This document shows positions 7,308 through 10,678 of a stretch of DNA of 10,678 nt, piece by piece; within the stretch, counting starts at the first letter, position 1, and each line of letters opens with the position of its first letter. Below the pieces are notes generated by a model. It was not told the DNA's origin, did no database searches, and saw only the letters and a program-made list of their open reading frames with translations. The position numbers and the translations under genes are program-made. The DNA comes from JBDSLU01 sp039916225 (GTDB taxonomy: Bacteria; Acidobacteriota; Vicinamibacteria; Vicinamibacterales; Vicinamibacteraceae): assembly GCA_039916225.1 (NCBI GenBank), contig JBDSLU010000289.1, forward strand, positions 1 to 10,678. Reading direction: 5' to 3'.

Positions 7308-10300
7308 TCAGGGCGTGAACGTCAGACGGACGCGCGTGCCCGGCGACAGCGCGTCGAACTGAATCGCCCCGCCGACCTGCTGCGCCAGCGACCGCATCAG
7401 CCGCAGGCCGAGCGTCCGCCCCTGCTGCGGATCGACGCCGACGATGCCGACGCCGTTGTCCGACACACTCAACGTGCAGACGCCGTCGAGGTCGCGCTCC
7501 AGCACCAGCCGGATGGTCGGGTGGGCCGGCATCCGATCGGCCGGGAAGGCGTGCTTCAGGCTGTTGGTCAGGATCTCGTTCAGGATCAGGCCGCACGGAA
7601 TGGCGGTGTCGATCGGCAGCGAGACCGGCGCGGTGGCGAGGTCGAGCGACGCCGCCCGGTTCCCGATCTGCATGCTCCCCAGCAGCTGGCGCGCCAGCTG
7701 GGTGGCGTATTCGGCGAAGTCGACGGCCGACAGGCGATCCGATCGATACAGGAACTCGTGCACCAGGGCCATCGACTGGATGCGGGCCCGGCTCTCGGCG
7801 AGCACGCGCAGCGCCTCGGGATGGTCGGTGGTCGTCGACTCCAGGTAGAAGAGGCTCGAGATCACCGCCAGGTTGTTCTTGACGCGATGATGGACCTCGC
7901 GCAGCAGCACCTCCTTCTCCTCGAGCGAGGCGCGGATCTGCTCCTCGGCGTCCTTCCGCGCGGTGACGTCGTGGATGGTGCCCATCATCCGCAGGGGACG
8001 GCCGTTGGCATCGCGCGTCTGGACGCGACCGCGCGTGTTGATCCACGCCGGCTGGCCGTCCTTGCGGCGGGCCCGGTAGTCGACGTCGTGGGGGACGGCG
8101 TCCGAGGCCAGGCTGCGATCGAGGGCCTCGAGCAACCTCGGGAGATCGTCGGGGTCGACAGTCGATCGCCACGCCTCCACCGTGCCCGGCAGCTCACCGG
8201 GCGCATAGCCCATGATGCCGAACCATCGCTCGTCGAGGACGACCTCGCCGGTGTCGACGTTCCAGTCCCACAAGCCGTGTGACGCGTTCTCGAGCGCCAG
8301 GCGCAGGCGCTGCTCGCTCTCGCGCAGGGCGCGCTCGGCCAGCTTACGCGGCGTGATCACCTCGGTCAGCATGATGATGCCGCCTATCTCCTCGCGCTCG
8401 TCGGTCCACGGCCGCACTTCCCAGCGCAGCCACTCGTCGCGGCCATCGGCGCGGACGAAGTGGTCGTCGTCCGACTGTTCGACCGCGCCAGCCAGGCAGC
8501 GCTGGTGAATCGCGTGCCACTCTGGCATCTTCCGGATCTCCGGGAAGACGTCGTAGTGGTGCTGGCCGATGACATCGCGGTCACCGAGCTGGTAGTCCTC
8601 CAGCCAACGCCGGCTGACGGCGACGTAGCGCAGGTCGCGATCGAGCATCGCCACCGCGCCCGGCGTGTGCTCGACGAAGGCCATCAGCCGCAATCGCGTC
8701 CGCTCGAGGGCCCGCTGCGCCGCCACCCGCTCGGTGACGTCGCGGACGAAGCCGGTGAAGTAGCGCTCGCCGCGCACCTCCCACGTCGAGATGCTCAGGT
8801 CGAGCGGGAAGACCGTGCCGTCGCGGCGCAGGCCTTCGAGGGTCAGCGACTGGTCGAGGACGGTGGACACGCCGGTCGTCAGGAAGCGCGCGACGCCGGC
8901 CGTATGGCCGGCGCGATAGGACTCGGGCATCAGCGCCGTCAGCGCCTGCCCGACGAGTTCGCCCTCGGCATAGCCGAACATCGCCGTCGCGGCGCGGTTG
9001 GCGAAGACGATGGCGCTGTGCGCGTCGGCCATCACGATGCCCGCCGCGGCCATCTCGGCGACCGAGCGGAAGCGCGTCTCCGATTCGCGCAGGCGCTCCT
9101 CGGCTTGCACCTGGCTGGTCACGTCGTGGATGACGCCGACCAGATAAAGCGGCGTGCCGTCCGGCCCGCGGACGAGCGAGCCGGAGATGTGTGCCCACAC
9201 GGCCTCGCCGTCCGGCCGGAGGTAGCGCTTGAGCCAGCCTTCCGACGGTAGCGCGTCGCGCAAGGCCTCGTCGAAGTGGCGGACGTCCTGCTCGAGGTCG
9301 TCCGGGTGGGTGATGTCGGCGAGGCGGAGGCCAGTCAGCTCGGCGGCGGTCCGGACGACCATGTCGCAGAAGCCCTGGTTGGCGCGGAGCAGCTCGCCAT
9401 TGACGCCCACCTCGATGATGCCGGCCGAGGACTGCTCGAAGACGGCGCGGTGCCGGACTTCGCTGAGGGCCAGCGCCCGCGCCGTCGCTTCGATCTGATC
9501 GGCGCGGTCACCGGCGACGCGCATCATCGCGAGGGCGGCGTAGACAAGGACGGCGACGCCGAGCCCCAGCGCGATGGTGGTCGCCAGCACGAGCGGCCAC
9601 GCCTCGACGGGAAACACCGTGGTCAGCGTCGTCGCCAGCAGACCGGTCAGGACGAGCGCCGCGGAGGCCCCGGTCCACGGCAGCCAGGCTGGGTGGCGGC
9701 TGGCCCGCACCCCGTCGCGCCACGCCAGGCACCCGAGCGCCAGGCCGACCAGGCCGACCGCCGCGGCCGTGTGGAGGGCCATCCGCGCGTAGCGTCCCCA
9801 CCCCATGCTGTCGCCGCTGCCGAAGAGATATTCGACCAGGGCGAAACCGCTCAACGCCAGGATGGCCGCCGCCGCCCCGCCGGCCACCGGGGATCGCGCC
9901 CGCCGGCTCACCCCGGCGACCAGGGCCAATCCGGCCATCATCAGCGCCGCCGCCGCGCTCGGCGCCATCCGGCCGAGCGCGAATCCCTCCGACCCGGTGA
10001 AGGGATGCCAGAGCAACGTGTCGACGCCGAGGCTGCGATTCAGCGGGAACTGCAGGAAGGTGGGGATGGCGAGCAGCAGGATCAGCCCACCCAAGACCGC
10101 CTGGGCCTGGCGCGCTTCGCGGGCTCCGGCGACCAGCGCGGCGCCGGTCGCCATGAAGAGGATGGCGGTGTTGAACTGCATCACCGGCAGCGCCGGATGC
10201 ACGCGCAGCACGAGCTCCCAGTGCATCGCCCAGGCGGCGACGACGAGCGTCCCGAGCGCGCACACGACCGCGCCGACCACCGTCGCCGTCCGCGTCAGCC

Positions 10301-10319
10301 CGTCCGTGGCGGTCGTCAT
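7308..10319 (-). CDS. Membrane-bound four-PAS HisKA_2-type sensor histidine kinase
   Basis: A 1003-residue sensor kinase. The first 268 residues hold about eight hydrophobic helices (near 11-32, 48-66, 74-90, 119-137, 148-167, 180-200, 213-236 and 240-266) with very short loops, so sensing probably occurs in the membrane. Four PAS domains follow: about 285-405, 412-533, 543-660 and 667-792. The second resembles FixL-type PAS (MPESYRAGH, His472). The third carries RWLEDYQLGDRD and HYDVFPEI. The fourth is of PAS_3 type (GLWDWNVDTGEV). The catalytic core is of the HisKA_2 class: LLREVHHRVKNNLAVIS (phospho-acceptor His810 or His811), N box LNEILTNSLKHAF (913-925), G1 DNGVGI (954-959) and GRTLGLRLMRSLAQQ. 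No receiver is attached. Such kinases commonly signal to stand-alone response regulators, none of which is nearby. The start is fixed by an in-frame TGA at 10326-10328. No ribosome site is visible because a dyad occupies that position. Confidence 0.95.
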   Translation of the reverse strand: MTTATDGLTRTATVVGAVVCALGTLVVAAWAMHWELVLRVHPALPVMQFNTAILFMATGAALVAGAREARQAQAVLGGLILLLAIPTFLQFPLNRSLGVDTLLWHPFTGSEGFALGRMAPSAAAALMMAGLALVAGVSRRARSPVAGGAAAAILALSGFALVEYLFGSGDSMGWGRYARMALHTAAAVGLVGLALGCLAWRDGVRASRHPAWLPWTGASAALVLTGLLATTLTTVFPVEAWPLVLATTIALGLGVAVLVYAALAMMRVAGDRADQIEATARALALSEVRHRAVFEQSSAGIIEVGVNGELLRANQGFCDMVVRTAAELTGLRLADITHPDDLEQDVRHFDEALRDALPSEGWLKRYLRPDGEAVWAHISGSLVRGPDGTPLYLVGVIHDVTSQVQAEERLRESETRFRSVAEMAAAGIVMADAHSAIVFANRAATAMFGYAEGELVGQALTALMPESYRAGHTAGVARFLTTGVSTVLDQSLTLEGLRRDGTVFPLDLSISTWEVRGERYFTGFVRDVTERVAAQRALERTRLRLMAFVEHTPGAVAMLDRDLRYVAVSRRWLEDYQLGDRDVIGQHHYDVFPEIRKMPEWHAIHQRCLAGAVEQSDDDHFVRADGRDEWLRWEVRPWTDEREEIGGIIMLTEVITPRKLAERALRESEQRLRLALENASHGLWDWNVDTGEVVLDERWFGIMGYAPGELPGTVEAWRSTVDPDDLPRLLEALDRSLASDAVPHDVDYRARRKDGQPAWINTRGRVQTRDANGRPLRMMGTIHDVTARKDAEEQIRASLEEKEVLLREVHHRVKNNLAVISSLFYLESTTTDHPEALRVLAESRARIQSMALVHEFLYRSDRLSAVDFAEYATQLARQLLGSMQIGNRAASLDLATAPVSLPIDTAIPCGLILNEILTNSLKHAFPADRMPAHPTIRLVLERDLDGVCTLSVSDNGVGIVGVDPQQGRTLGLRLMRSLAQQVGGAIQFDALSPGTRVRLTFTP

Positions 10320-10333
10320 ACTGTTTCAACAGT
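10320..10333. promoter_or_regulatory. Perfect 14-nt dyad abutting the PAS-kinase start codon (candidate operator)
   Basis: ACTGTT-TC-AACAGT is a perfect inverted repeat with 6-nt arms and a 2-nt spacer. It ends one base before the ATG of the four-PAS kinase and replaces the expected ribosome-binding site. It is clearly richer in A/T than its surroundings. It could be an operator for a dimeric regulator. In the kinase mRNA it could instead form a 5-bp hairpin with a UGAA loop that affects translation start. No other copy was noticed in the window. Confidence 0.5.
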
Positions 10334-10431
10334 GTGCGCGTAGGCTGCCTTCGAGGACAAACGCGTATCGGGCGGCTACACGGCCACGCCGACCGTCGCC
10401 ATCTGACCGTGTCGGGGCGCAGGCCGGGGGT
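10334..10431. promoter_or_regulatory. Divergent intergenic region between PAS kinase and RsbRD-type gene
   Basis: About 100 nt presumably carrying the promoters of both divergent genes. A spaced inverted repeat, ACACGG (10378-10383) and CCGTGT (10407-10412), and a direct repeat GACCGT (10391-10396 and 10405-10410) are visible; both are short and could be chance. On the minus strand TTGTCC (10355-10360) could be a -35 element, but no matching -10 was found. Confidence 0.35.
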
Positions 10432-10678
10432 ATGATGCTCCCGCCCATGCCACAGTCCGACGCCCTCGTCCTCGACATCATCCAGCAGGACTCCTCCGGT
10501 CTCCTCGCGGACTGGCTCGCGGAACTGAAGGCCCGCGGCACCGGCGCCGATCACCGCATCACCGAGTCGGAGCTGCACGAACAGGGCGCCGAGCTGTTGC
10601 AGCTGCTCGGACCGGCGCTGTCCTCGGGCACCGACGTCAACGCCGAGCCGTGGCGGCCGGTGCGCGAGTTCCTCGAAC
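10432..10678 (+). CDS. RsbRD N-terminal-domain protein, start only, cut at window edge
   Basis: The first 82 residues of a protein that runs off the right edge. The visible part matches the all-helical RsbRD N-terminal domain: LVLDIIQQDSSGLLADWLAEL, then RITESELHEQGAELLQLLGPAL and PWRPVREFLE. This domain heads RsbR-type stressosome proteins, where a STAS domain follows, and also occurs ahead of histidine kinase and other signalling domains. Which applies here cannot be seen. Three in-frame ATGs compete: 10432 (AGG 8 nt upstream), 10435 (a GGGGG run 4 nt upstream) and 10447. I use 10432 because of the ribosome-site spacing, but 10447 (MPQSDALV) is equally possible. The gene is divergent from the four-PAS kinase and may share its control region. 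Confidence 0.75.
   Translation, partial: MMLPPMPQSDALVLDIIQQDSSGLLADWLAELKARGTGADHRITESELHEQGAELLQLLGPALSSGTDVNAEPWRPVREFLE

Noticed and set aside
5734..8172. An 812-codon open frame on the minus strand across three kinase genes
   Set aside because: It crosses the convergent gene junction and reads as Arg/Pro/Ala-rich sequence with no domain; the three kinase frames explain the same DNA fully.
6792..8282. A 496-codon plus-strand frame overlapping the end of the REC kinase and the PAS kinase
   Set aside because: Arg/Ala-rich out-of-frame translation with no motif; a compositional artefact of high GC.
9276..10343. A 355-codon plus-strand frame opposite the PAS-kinase sensor region
   Set aside because: Low-complexity Arg/Gly/Gln-rich translation lying opposite clear transmembrane and PAS sequence.
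10431..10436. TATGAT as a -10 promoter element for the RsbRD-type gene
   Set aside because: It overlaps the two candidate ATG codons, and no -35 element lies at a suitable distance. It would only work for a nearly leaderless transcript starting at the ATG at 10447.

Overview
This is a GC-rich bacterial chromosome window with five complete genes and one cut gene at each end. No mobile element, tRNA, rRNA or CRISPR array is visible. The high GC content, the TonB-dependent receptor (so a Gram-negative outer membrane) and the density of large multi-domain histidine kinases suggest a soil- or sediment-type bacterium. The mix of YfiR-type protein, CHASE8-type hybrid kinase and RsbRD-type N-terminus recalls Acidobacteriota of the Vicinamibacteria type. 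That is an impression from gene content, not a demonstrated placement.

Layout. (1) Positions 1-1252, minus strand: N-terminal 417 residues of a clade-II, large-subunit (HPII/KatE-like) catalase, cut at the left edge. (2) 1253-1388: a 136-nt gap between two minus-strand genes. (3) 1389-4017, minus strand: a two-gene operon encoding a YfiR-family periplasmic protein and then, 7 nt further on, a TonB-dependent outer-membrane receptor. (4) 4018-4082: a very short divergent control region. (5) 4083-7290, plus strand: a CHASE8-HAMP-HisKA-HATPase-REC hybrid kinase, followed after 16 nt by a soluble REC-HisKA-HATPase kinase. (6) 7308-10319, minus strand: a 1003-residue membrane kinase with eight predicted membrane helices, four PAS domains and a HisKA_2-type catalytic core, convergent with the previous gene and separated from it by 17 nt. 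(7) 10320-10431: a divergent control region that begins with a perfect 14-nt dyad touching the kinase start codon. (8) 10432 to the right edge, plus strand: the start of an RsbRD-N-domain protein.

How they may work together. The centre of the window reads as a trans-envelope signalling module: outer-membrane receptor, periplasmic YfiR-like protein, inner-membrane kinase with a YfiN-type sensor, then a second REC-bearing kinase. In the known YfiBNR system YfiR restrains the diguanylate cyclase YfiN through its periplasmic domain, and an outer-membrane lipoprotein, YfiB, captures YfiR. Here the inner-membrane partner is a hybrid histidine kinase instead of a GGDEF protein, and a TonB-dependent receptor stands where YfiB would be. 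No output protein (DNA-binding regulator, GGDEF/EAL enzyme or HPt) is encoded in the window, so the phosphorelay must act on something elsewhere. The catalase may be an unrelated neighbour.
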